Below, one piece after another: positions 25,838-35,486 of a stretch of DNA of 42,224 bases. Numbering within the stretch: the first letter of the stretch is position 1; each line of letters opens with the position of its first letter. The notes under the pieces are model-generated. The model saw nothing but the letters and a program-made list of their open reading frames with translations. It had not been told where the DNA came from and ran no database searches. Source of the stretch: Bacteroidota bacterium (GTDB lineage Bacteria > Bacteroidota > Bacteroidia > Flavobacteriales > Flavobacteriaceae); contig JAGXRT010000066.1 in NCBI GenBank assembly GCA_018335575.1, positions 1 through 42,224 on the forward strand, read 5' to 3'. The translations under genes were made by a program, and so were the position numbers.

Positions 25838-27454
25838 ATGAAAAAATCTCTTTTTGTATTGTTTATTTCACTTTTAGTTTCGTGTTCAAATAAAGAAACA
25901 GTTGATTTAATAATAACCAATGCGCATATTTATACAGTAAATGAAAATTTAGAAACAGCCCAAAGTTTTGCGGTAAAAGATGGTAAATTTATTAGTATTG
26001 GCTCAACCAATGAAATTCTATCTAATTATACTTCTAAAACAATAATTGATGCTGAAGGAAAAACTATTGTACCCGGTTTAATTGATGCTCATTGCCATTT
26101 TTACGGCTTAGGCTTGCAGCAACAAAAAGTAGATTTAACAGGCACACGGAGTTTTGATGAAGTTATTGAGCGTATTGTAGCTTTTCAGAAAGAGAAAAAT
26201 TTATCTTATATAACTGGTAGAGGATGGGATCAAAACGATTGGGAGGTTAAAGAGTTTCCAACCAAAGAAAAACTTGATGAGCTTTACCCAACTACACCAA
26301 TTGCAATTACTCGTATCGACGGGCATGCACTATTGGCAAACCAAGCAGCTATAGACTTGGCTGAAATTACTATTAACACCCCTGAAACAGGTGGTTTTAT
26401 TCTTAAAAAGAATGGTAAATTAACAGGTGTTTTCATTGATTCTCCTATGGATTTAATCGAAGCAAAAATTCCTGCTTATTCTAAACAAGAACAAATAAAT
26501 GCTTTATTAGATGCTCAAAAAATATGCTTTGAAAACGGATTAACAACAGTAGTTGATGCCGGTTTACATAAAGAAACCATTGAATTAATTGATGAACTAC
26601 ACCGTAAAAATCTGTTAAAAATAAGAATTGACGCTATGGTTGCTGCTACAAAAAGCAACTTAAATTATTACTTACAAAAAGGGATTATAAAAACGGACAA
26701 ATTGCACGTACACTCGTTTAAATATTATGCCGATGGAGCTTTAGGATCCAGAGGTGCTTGTTTGAAAGAATCTTATAGCGATGCAAAAAATCATTTTGGA
26801 GCACTGGTAAACAGTTTGGGAAACTTTCATTTAACGGCTGATAGAATTTTTAAATCTGATTATCAAATGAATACACATGCTATTGGCGATTCTGCTAACT
26901 ATATCGTTTTAAAAAAATACCAAGAATTGCATAAAGAATCGAAAGAAAGACGCTGGAGAATTGAACATGCCCAAGTTGTTGATTTAAATGATTTTTCAAA
27001 ATTTAAAACCATAGTACCATCGGTGCAGCCTACTCACGCCACTTCTGATATGTATTGGGCAGAAGATCGTTTAGGAAAAGACCGTATAAAAGGGGCTTAT
27101 GCCTATCAAGAGTTACTCAATCAATATGGAAAAATAGCTTTAGGAACCGATTTTCCTATAGAACAAGTAAATCCGATGCACACTTTTTATGCAGCAGTTG
27201 CTCGTAAAGATTTAAATAATTATCCCGAAAAAGGATTTCAAAAAGAGAATGCATTAAACAGAGTAGATGCCTTGCGTGGAATGACGATTTGGGCTGCTTA
27301 TGCTAGTTTTGAAGAAAACGAAAAAGGCAGTATTGAAGTAGGTAAAAAAGCAGATTTTGTAATTCTTGATAATGATCTTTTAAAAATAGAAGAAGCTAAA
27401 CTCCCAAAAATTAAAGTGTTGCAAACCTTTGTAGGTGGAGAAAAAGTTTATTAA
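25838..27454 (+). CDS. YtcJ-like amidohydrolase lipoprotein
   Basis: A 538-residue metal-dependent hydrolase of the amidohydrolase-3/YtcJ group. The signal ends at Cys16 (LLVSC), so it is membrane-tethered outside the cytoplasm. The composite beta domain (about 20-80) precedes the TIM barrel, which has LIDAHCHF (His85 and His87), a probable metal-bridging Lys in FKYYADGALGSRG, MNTHAIGD, RIEHAQ and GTDFPIEQVNP. The substrate is unknown; members act on N-acyl or formamide bonds. It lies six bases after the M28 peptidase, so the pair may process exported peptides together. The stop codon shares bases with the convergent glutaminase gene. Confidence 0.86.
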   Translation: MKKSLFVLFISLLVSCSNKETVDLIITNAHIYTVNENLETAQSFAVKDGKFISIGSTNEILSNYTSKTIIDAEGKTIVPGLIDAHCHFYGLGLQQQKVDLTGTRSFDEVIERIVAFQKEKNLSYITGRGWDQNDWEVKEFPTKEKLDELYPTTPIAITRIDGHALLANQAAIDLAEITINTPETGGFILKKNGKLTGVFIDSPMDLIEAKIPAYSKQEQINALLDAQKICFENGLTTVVDAGLHKETIELIDELHRKNLLKIRIDAMVAATKSNLNYYLQKGIIKTDKLHVHSFKYYADGALGSRGACLKESYSDAKNHFGALVNSLGNFHLTADRIFKSDYQMNTHAIGDSANYIVLKKYQELHKESKERRWRIEHAQVVDLNDFSKFKTIVPSVQPTHATSDMYWAEDRLGKDRIKGAYAYQELLNQYGKIALGTDFPIEQVNPMHTFYAAVARKDLNNYPEKGFQKENALNRVDALRGMTIWAAYASFEENEKGSIEVGKKADFVILDNDLLKIEEAKLPKIKVLQTFVGGEKVY

Positions 27455-28029
27455 TTCTTCATATTAAAAATCATATTTTTTAATAGTTGTTCTCCATCGG
27501 GAGTTAAAATAGACTCAGGATGAAATTGTACGGCAAAAATGGGTAGTTTTTGATGTTCAATTGCCATAATACGATTTTCATAGTCAACAGCAGTAATCTT
27601 AAATTCCGTTGGAAAATTTGTTGAAGATGCAACCCAAGAATGGTACCTGCCAACTTCTACGGTACTTTTTAAGCCCTTAAAAATAACCGAACTTTCATCT
27701 GTAACTTTTATTTTAGTTGCTACTCCGTGATAAACCGAATTTAAATTTTCTATTTGTCCACCAAAAACTTCTATTAGTGCTTGCAAACCTAAACAAACGC
27801 CAATTATTGGTTTAGTGCATGCATACTTTTCAATTACGGCTAATAACAAACCAGCTTCGCGTGGAATTCCAGGGCCCGGAGATAAAATAATTAAATCGTA
27901 CGATTCTAGTTCATCTAAATCAAGCTCATCATTACGTTTTACTACAGGAAGCTGATTAGTAACTTTTTCAATTAGGTGTACTAAATTATACGTAAACGAG
28001 TCGTAATTATCTATTAATATAATTTTCAA
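27451..28029 (-). CDS. Glutamine amidotransferase, PabA/TrpG type
   Basis: A 192-residue class I glutaminase that feeds ammonia to chorismate-using enzymes. The triad is complete: Cys79 in IIGVCLGLQALIE, and His170 and Glu172 in VQFHPESILTPDGEQLL. The LIDNYDSFTYNLVHL start and the LSPGPGIPREAG oxyanion region are diagnostic. The terminal TPDGEQLLKN matches component II of anthranilate or aminodeoxychorismate synthase. No trp or pab synthase gene is adjacent, so anthranilate versus 4-aminobenzoate cannot be decided here; an isolated copy slightly favours the folate (pabA) role. It converges with the amidohydrolase, the two stops overlapping. Confidence 0.88.
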   Translation of the reverse strand: MKIILIDNYDSFTYNLVHLIEKVTNQLPVVKRNDELDLDELESYDLIILSPGPGIPREAGLLLAVIEKYACTKPIIGVCLGLQALIEVFGGQIENLNSVYHGVATKIKVTDESSVIFKGLKSTVEVGRYHSWVASSTNFPTEFKITAVDYENRIMAIEHQKLPIFAVQFHPESILTPDGEQLLKNMIFNMKN

Positions 28030-28160
28030 AATTCACTTTTAAAAAAAGCAAAGTTAATATTTATAAAAATATCATTGTTAGAATTGAAAAAACCAATTAC
28101 TTATAATTTGAAAGCAGAAACATAAAATTACAACTGATTTTCTTACATATTTGTTTTTTA

Positions 28161-28234
28161 TTTAACTTTTTTATTGTTTTTTGTAACCTTTTTGTTGTTT
28201 TAAATAATTTTATGTAATCTTTTTGTGTTCTTTG
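28161..28234. repeat. Three imperfect 20-base repeats upstream of asnB
   Basis: Copies at 28161-28180, 28182-28201 and 28213-28232 read like TGTAACCTTTTTGTTGTTTT. They match each other at about 16-17 of 20 positions and are offset by 21 and 31 bases, close to two and three helical turns. They fill the 237-base leader of asnB. They are T-rich, so some similarity is compositional. Confidence 0.5.
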
Positions 28235-28266
28235 ACTTTCATTTTTAAATCATAAATACAATTACT

Positions 28267-29889
28267 ATGTGTGGAATATTAGCAATTATTGGAAAAGATA
28301 TACAACTAGAAACAACTAAAACATTATCAAAAAAAATGTCTCACAGAGGACCCGATGAAAGCAATATTATAAAAACATCCAGCGGTCATGTGTTAAGCCA
28401 CGAGCGACTTTCTATTATCGATTTACACACAGGTATTCAGCCCATCCAAGGATCCTCCACTGCCTATATGGTACACAACGGAGAAATTTACAACCATCAG
28501 CATTTAAGAGATACTGTTTTAAAGGAACATCAATTCAGAACAAAATCTGATTCAGAAGTTATCGTGCATTTATATGAAAAATTCGGATATGAATTTCTTG
28601 ACATGTTAGATGGAGATTTTGCTTTTGTGGTGGTAAATGGCGATGATTATATAGCGGGTCGAGATCCTATAGGTGTTAAACCGTTGTATTATGGCTTTGA
28701 TGCTGAAGGCAGAACTTATTTCTCATCTGAAATGAAATCAATTTTGGAACCCTGTGTTGAAGTTAAAGCTTTTCCTCCAGGATATTATTACACACCTAAA
28801 ACAGGTTTTGTGCGATACTTTCAACCTGCTTGGTTTGATGAATCTAAAGCCACAAAAGCACTAGACTTTACATCTTTAAGAGATGCTTTAATACAAGCTA
28901 CCAAAAAAAGGTTAATGACTGATGTGCCATTAGGTGTGCTATTATCAGGCGGATTAGATTCGTCTTTAACTTCTTCCATTGCTAAGCGTTTACTTGAGGG
29001 CACTGATCAAAAACTCCATTCATTTTCTATCGGGTTAAATGCCGATGCTCCCGATTTAAAAGCAGCCAGAAAAGTTGCCAGTTATCTTGGAACCGAACAT
29101 CATGAAATACACTTTACAATTGAAGAAGGCTTGGCAGCTATTAAAAAACTTATTTGGCATTTAGAAACGTACGATGTAACATCCATTAGAGCTAGTACAC
29201 CCATGTATTTTATGAGTAAACACATCACAGATTTAGGCGTAAAAGTAGTATTATCTGGAGAAGGTGCCGATGAAATTTTTGGAGGTTATTTGTATTTTAG
29301 AAATGCACCAGACGTTACAGAATTCCAGAAAGAAACTATCAGAAGAGTACAATTACTTTCTACTTCCGATTGTTTAAGAGCTGATAAATCAACGATGGCA
29401 TTTGGTCTTGAAGCCCGCGTTCCATTTTTAGATAAGGACTTTTTAAATACAGCGATGTCTATAGTTCCCGATCAAAAATTACCAAAAACGTATGATGGTA
29501 TAGAAAAATACATACTGAGAAAAGCATTTGATACCCCAGAAAAACCATTCTTACCTGATGAAATCTTGTGGAGACAAAAAGAACAATTTTCTGACGGAGT
29601 TGGATATAGCTGGATAGACACTTTAATTGCTTATGGAGAAGCGCAAGTTACCGATGAACAATTAGAAACAGCTCGTGAGATTTTCCCTCACAACACACCA
29701 ACAACTAAAGAAGCCTACTTTTACAGAAGCATATTTCACGAGCATTTCCCACAAGAATCAGCAGCTAAAACAGTGTTAAAATGGATACCAAAGTGGCAAG
29801 AAAACACTGACCCATCGGGCAGAGCAAATGCTGCACATAGCAATGCTGATACTAGTATAGCCTTAAAAAAAGTAAAATTATCTGCTTAA
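28267..29889 (+). CDS. asnB: Asparagine synthase (glutamine-hydrolysing)
   Basis: A 540-residue two-domain enzyme that converts aspartate, ATP and glutamine to asparagine. The N-terminal nucleophile Cys2 follows the start Met (MCGILAIIGK). The glutaminase domain runs to about 195, with MSHRGPDES, HERLSIIDL, NGEIYNH and SDSEVIVH. The synthetase domain has the PPi loop LLSGGLDSSL (Ser227 to Ser233) and LSGEGADEIFGGY. The length is close to E. coli AsnB (about 554). It stands alone between a repeat-rich leader and a strong terminator, so it is probably monocistronic. Confidence 0.96.
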   Translation: MCGILAIIGKDIQLETTKTLSKKMSHRGPDESNIIKTSSGHVLSHERLSIIDLHTGIQPIQGSSTAYMVHNGEIYNHQHLRDTVLKEHQFRTKSDSEVIVHLYEKFGYEFLDMLDGDFAFVVVNGDDYIAGRDPIGVKPLYYGFDAEGRTYFSSEMKSILEPCVEVKAFPPGYYYTPKTGFVRYFQPAWFDESKATKALDFTSLRDALIQATKKRLMTDVPLGVLLSGGLDSSLTSSIAKRLLEGTDQKLHSFSIGLNADAPDLKAARKVASYLGTEHHEIHFTIEEGLAAIKKLIWHLETYDVTSIRASTPMYFMSKHITDLGVKVVLSGEGADEIFGGYLYFRNAPDVTEFQKETIRRVQLLSTSDCLRADKSTMAFGLEARVPFLDKDFLNTAMSIVPDQKLPKTYDGIEKYILRKAFDTPEKPFLPDEILWRQKEQFSDGVGYSWIDTLIAYGEAQVTDEQLETAREIFPHNTPTTKEAYFYRSIFHEHFPQESAAKTVLKWIPKWQENTDPSGRANAAHSNADTSIALKKVKLSA

Positions 29890-29891
29890 AA

Positions 29892-29920
29892 AAATAATCC
29901 TGCAAATTGCAGGATTATTT
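29892..29920 (+). terminator. Intrinsic terminator of asnB
   Basis: AAATAATCCTGCAA and TTGCAGGATTATTT are perfect 14-base arms separated by one base, so the RNA loop will open to about seven bases. It lies immediately after the stop codon. Confidence 0.78.
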
Positions 29921-29954
29921 GATTAATATCAATATTATGACTGATGCAAATCAT
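29919..29954. promoter_or_regulatory. Two FNR/CRP-like boxes 22 bases apart
   Basis: TTGAT-TAAT-ATCAA (29919-29932) is an exact match to the FNR consensus TTGAT-N4-ATCAA. CTGAT-GCAA-ATCAT (29941-29954) keeps the inner TGAT and ATCA. Centres are 22 bases apart, about two helical turns, and lie 56 to 79 bases before the next gene. Confidence 0.5.
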
Positions 29955-30003
29955 TTTATATCAATAGTATAGTTTGTAACTTATAACTCCTTATTAAAAA
30001 GTT

Positions 30004-30660
30004 ATGAAATGGAAAATTTTTACTTTGATTTTATCTTTAATTTTAATTTCGTGTGTAAGCTCCATTAAATTCAACAGTCAAAAAGTTGAATCGAGCTGGA
30101 AAAACCCGAAATACCATCAATTTACACCTTCAAAAATTTTTGTAATCGGATTGTGCAGCAACGAAAGCATGCGCTTAACTTTTGAAGATTGTTTTTCGAA
30201 ACAATTTAAAGAAAGAGGTATTGAGTCGAACTCATGTAAAGAACAATACAAAGAACTCTTTATCAACCAACTTATTTCTGATTACACTTTAAAAAAATTT
30301 AATTCAAAACTAAACGAAGAAGGATACGATGCTATTTTTGTGATGGCAATTAATGGTACTTCAAAACAACTTGATTATAAAAAAGAATATTACGGCATTT
30401 ATCATAGCTGGTATCGCTTTGAACAATACGCCAAACATATTCAGGATTTTTATTTATTTCCAAGCTATTATTCTGATTACACTATTTACAATCTTGAGTG
30501 CTCTATGTATAAAGTTAATAATGACTTAAATAAATCATTGGTATGGGCAGGTGTTATAAAGCAAATAGATCCTAATAATATTTCAACTTATTTTAATGAT
30601 CTTTCTAAAATAATAATTAAAGAACTTGAATTGAATAAGTTAATCAAAAAAAGTGTATAG
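30004..30660 (+). CDS. Lipoprotein of unknown function
   Basis: A 218-residue protein not recognised as a named family. The signal peptide ends at Cys17 (LILISC). The mature part begins VSSIKFNSQKVESSWKNP, then PSKIFVIGLCSNESMRLTFEDCFSKQFKERG, a strand-helix arrangement like that of some DUF4136-type or LpoB/GNA1162-like lipoproteins. A GYDAIFVMAINGT segment near 105-118 is followed by a tyrosine-rich stretch (YYGIYHSWYRFEQYAKHIQDF) and SLVWAGVIKQIDP near 180, which fit the same fold. Cysteines at about 50, 62, 73 and 160 may form disulfides. Two FNR-like boxes in front suggest oxygen or redox control. Confidence 0.6.
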   Translation: MKWKIFTLILSLILISCVSSIKFNSQKVESSWKNPKYHQFTPSKIFVIGLCSNESMRLTFEDCFSKQFKERGIESNSCKEQYKELFINQLISDYTLKKFNSKLNEEGYDAIFVMAINGTSKQLDYKKEYYGIYHSWYRFEQYAKHIQDFYLFPSYYSDYTIYNLECSMYKVNNDLNKSLVWAGVIKQIDPNNISTYFNDLSKIIIKELELNKLIKKSV

Positions 30661-30665
30661 TTTCT

Positions 30666-32111
30666 TTAAAACCTTAAATAATAGTATAACATTATAATAG
30701 CAATAATTACAATTGGCCCTACTATACCCGCAAAAACTCCTCCTGGTCTAAAATCTTTCTGATCAATTTTACCTGTGCTAAAAGCGATGGCATTTGGCGG
30801 TGTTGAAATTGGAAAAAACAAGGCAGTTGACGCACTAAATCCAATTACCAATGCTAAAATTAATGGCGATGAATTAGAGGCCAATATAATTGCTATTGGA
30901 ATTAACAATGTAGTTGCTGCAGTGTTACTCATAATATTCGACATCACAACAGTTAGTAACGAAAACCCAACAATAATAGCCATTAAATTTAATTCATACT
31001 CTCTAATTAATGACACATAATACTCTGCTAATCCGGTTTCTTTAATTGCCAACCCTAAAGACAATCCACCAGCAACCAACATTAAAGTATCCCATGGTAA
31101 TTTTCTTACATCATCACTGGTAACAATACTAAACATAGTAAGTAATATTATAGGCAATAAAGAAATAGCAGAAGCAGGAATTTGATGAATATTTGTTGTT
31201 AACCACAAAAACAAGGTTAAAACAACAATTACAATTACTAGCTTTTTCTTTAGTTTAAATAATTTTGAAGTATTTTCTAAACTATCATCAGATAAATAAC
31301 TCAAATCTATATGGTTAATTTTTGGTATGTATTTTTTACTTAAATACAGCCAAAAAAGCAATACTAAAATTATTGCAATTGGAAATCCTACCAACATCCA
31401 TTCTAAAAATCCAAATTGAATGTTGTAAGACATTAAGGCTTCTGCAGCAATTGCATTGGGAGGAGAACCAATAATTGTTCCCATACCACCAAAAGCTGCG
31501 GCAGCCGGAATACCAATTAAAACTGCTTTAGAAAAAGGAGCATTATCATCTAAGGTATTTAAAAAAGGAAGAACTGAAGCAACCATCATGGCCGTTGTTG
31601 CAGTATTTGACATCAACATAGAAAACATGGCTGTTGTCATCATTATTCCAAGTAAAACAAATTTCGGTTTTGTGCCGAATTTTAAAATTGATAACTTAAA
31701 AATAATTTTATCTAAATTAACTTTCTGTAAGGCCTCTGCAATAAAAAAACCTCCTAACATTAACCAAATAACACTATTTGACCAGGTTTGCACATATTTT
31801 TGCACATATTTAGCTGCGTTTTCAGGATTTGAACCAGAATAGTATTGTCCCAATCCCAATACTAAAAAACCAAAAATCATTAATCCAACCGCAAAAGGAG
31901 GAACAGCTTCTGTAAGCCACAATCCTATAGATAAAAACAATAAGAATAAGACATACAATTGAGGGCTGGTTAAATCGGGATTATTTAACGCATAGGTTAA
32001 CCCAAAAGCAAAAATTATACTCAATAAAAAGTAGATAATTTTAGTTTGGATATCAACAACTTTTTGAATTTTATCGTAGTAACGTCTTGAAGCAGATCTT
32101 GATTCTGACAT
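30666..32111 (-). CDS. SLC13/DASS-family anion:sodium symporter
   Basis: A 481-residue transporter of about 11-12 helices for dicarboxylates or sulfate with Na+. The ATG at 32111 (MSESRSA) is preferred to an in-frame TTG at 32153, which would precede the predicted promoter box. The twofold-repeated signature is present twice: SNTATT at 168 with GSPPNA at 215, and SNTAATT at 395 with STPPNA at 436. These SNT motifs bind Na+ and substrate carboxylate in known members. It is single and divergent from gyrB. The exact substrate cannot be told from sequence by eye. Confidence 0.88.
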   Translation of the reverse strand: MSESRSASRRYYDKIQKVVDIQTKIIYFLLSIIFAFGLTYALNNPDLTSPQLYVLFLLFLSIGLWLTEAVPPFAVGLMIFGFLVLGLGQYYSGSNPENAAKYVQKYVQTWSNSVIWLMLGGFFIAEALQKVNLDKIIFKLSILKFGTKPKFVLLGIMMTTAMFSMLMSNTATTAMMVASVLPFLNTLDDNAPFSKAVLIGIPAAAAFGGMGTIIGSPPNAIAAEALMSYNIQFGFLEWMLVGFPIAIILVLLFWLYLSKKYIPKINHIDLSYLSDDSLENTSKLFKLKKKLVIVIVVLTLFLWLTTNIHQIPASAISLLPIILLTMFSIVTSDDVRKLPWDTLMLVAGGLSLGLAIKETGLAEYYVSLIREYELNLMAIIVGFSLLTVVMSNIMSNTAATTLLIPIAIILASNSSPLILALVIGFSASTALFFPISTPPNAIAFSTGKIDQKDFRPGGVFAGIVGPIVIIAIIMLYYYLRF

Positions 32112-32137
32112 AATAATAAATTTTGCAATTGAAACAT

Positions 32138-32145
32138 CAAAATTA
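32138..32145 (-). promoter_or_regulatory. Putative -7 element for the SLC13 gene
   Basis: On the minus strand the bases read TAATTTTG, matching TAnnTTTG, 26 bases before ATG 32111. A TTG (CAA at 32170-32172 on the plus strand) sits 24 bases upstream, slightly long. This supports the shorter start. Confidence 0.5.
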
Positions 32146-32298
32146 CACCACAATTTTAATTAAATAAAACAAAAACGTATATTTTTTACGAATTCAATAA
32201 TGAAAATTTTATATCTAAATTCTGCTTATAAAAAATAAATTGTTGATAACTTATACCTATATCAACCTCAAAAAACCGATAAAAACATTGAGTTTTCT

Positions 32299-32306
32299 TA
32301 TATTTG
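32299..32306 (+). promoter_or_regulatory. Putative -7 element (TATATTTG) of gyrB
   Basis: TATATTTG lies 37 bases before the gyrB start codon and matches TAnnTTTG exactly. No TTG at standard spacing was found. Confidence 0.55.
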
Positions 32307-32316
32307 TACGATTTAG

Positions 32317-34284
<1,968 letters not shown>

Positions 34285-34306
34285 ATACCTCTCTTTAATT
34301 TATATT

Positions 34307-34337
34307 AAAATGCGAATTTCAACAATTCGCATTTTTT
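34307..34337 (+). terminator. Intrinsic terminator of gyrB
   Basis: AAAATGCGAATT and AATTCGCATTTT form a perfect 12-base stem around TCAAC, ending in a T run 22 bases past the stop. Confidence 0.82.
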
Positions 34338-34473
34338 ATTACTTCTAATTTGTTTTTTATCAAAAATTAAACACAAATTAATAATAAAATTACTTCATTT
34401 ATTATTTATCAAAAAATCAGTAAAAACCTAAGAAAATCAGCAACTTCTGTACATATTTTATGTTGATAATTGT

Positions 34474-34481
34474 TATATTTG
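34474..34481 (+). promoter_or_regulatory. Putative -7 element (TATATTTG) of mdh
   Basis: An exact TAnnTTTG match 28 bases before the mdh start. It supports separate transcription of mdh from gyrB. Confidence 0.55.
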
Positions 34482-34509
34482 ATTATTCATAATCTAAACA
34501 TTTCACATC

Positions 34510-35442
34510 ATGAAAATAACAATAGTTGGAGCAGGTGCAGTTGGTGCAAGTTGCGCTGAATACATCGCCATTAAAAATTTTGCTTCAGAAGTAGTTTTAG
34601 TTGATATTAAAGAAGGGTTTGCCGAAGGCAAAGCTATGGATTTAATGCAAACTGCAACATTAAACGGATTTGACACGAAAATTGTTGGAACAACTGGAGA
34701 TTACTCAAAAACAGCTGGATCTGACATCGTAGTAATTACCAGCGGGATTCCAAGAAAACCAGGAATGACGCGCGAAGAACTTATCGGGATTAATGCCGGT
34801 ATTGTAAATTCTGTTACTTCTAGTTTAATAGAATTCTCTCCAAACACCATCGTAATAGTAGTTAGTAATCCGATGGATACTATGACCTATTTAGTTCACA
34901 AAGCAACCAAGTTACCTAAAAACAGAATCATTGGAATGGGTGGAGCTTTAGACAGCGCTCGTTTTAAATACCGTTTAAGCGAAGCCTTGGATTGCCCTTC
35001 TTCTGATGTTGATGGAATGGTAATTGGTGGACACAGTGATACTGGTATGATTCCTTTAACACGCTTAGCTGTTAGAAATGGAGTGCCCGTTAATCAGTTC
35101 TTGAATTCAGAACAATTAGAGAAAGTTTCAGCAGAAACAATGGTTGGAGGCGCTACCTTAACTAAATTGCTTGGAACCAGTGCTTGGTATGCCCCAGGTG
35201 CAGCCGTTTCAGTTTTAGCTCAATCAATTGCTTGTGATCAGAAAAAATTAGTTCCTTGTTCTGCATTATTAGAAGGCGAATACGGCCAAAATGACATTTG
35301 CCTTGGAGTTCCATGTATTATTGGAAGAAATGGAATTGAGCAAATTATAGATGTAAAGCTTAACGATGCAGAGAAAGAGCTTTTTGTAAAAAGTGCAGCT
35401 GGTGTAAGAGCAATGAATGATGATTTAAAGAATGTATTATAA
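34510..35442 (+). CDS. mdh: Malate dehydrogenase, LDH-like type
   Basis: A 310-residue NAD-dependent enzyme that interconverts malate and oxaloacetate in the TCA cycle. The Rossmann motif is VGAGAVGASCAE (6-17), with Asp32 for NAD. Substrate-binding Arg82 and Arg88 lie in SGIPRKPGMTREEL; Arg82 marks malate rather than lactate specificity. Asn120 (SNPMD), Arg151 and catalytic His175 (GGHSDTGM) are in place. The length is that of the LDH-like MDH group found in Bacteroidota. It is flanked by terminators and is probably monocistronic. Confidence 0.95.
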   Translation: MKITIVGAGAVGASCAEYIAIKNFASEVVLVDIKEGFAEGKAMDLMQTATLNGFDTKIVGTTGDYSKTAGSDIVVITSGIPRKPGMTREELIGINAGIVNSVTSSLIEFSPNTIVIVVSNPMDTMTYLVHKATKLPKNRIIGMGGALDSARFKYRLSEALDCPSSDVDGMVIGGHSDTGMIPLTRLAVRNGVPVNQFLNSEQLEKVSAETMVGGATLTKLLGTSAWYAPGAAVSVLAQSIACDQKKLVPCSALLEGEYGQNDICLGVPCIIGRNGIEQIIDVKLNDAEKELFVKSAAGVRAMNDDLKNVL

Positions 35443-35456
35443 ACTGTATTGAAAAT

Positions 35457-35484
35457 AAAAAAGGCTGCTAATGCAGCCTTTTTT
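35457..35484. terminator. Bidirectional terminator between mdh and fhs
   Basis: AAAAAAGGCTGC and GCAGCCTTTTTT make a perfect 12-base stem around TAAT. Both convergent genes end within 15 bases of it. Confidence 0.87.
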
Positions 35485-35486
35485 AT

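Noticed and set aside
31456-31842. 128-codon open frame on the plus strand inside the SLC13 gene
   Set aside because: It lies wholly antisense to a well-conserved transporter, has no family motif and reads as a low-complexity hydrophobic shadow.
32241-32249. TGTTGATAA before gyrB (also at 34461-34469 before mdh) as DnaA boxes of an origin
   Set aside because: On the minus strand it reads TTATCAACA, one mismatch from TTATCCACA. Only isolated copies exist, with no cluster, no AT-unwinding array and no dnaA gene nearby.
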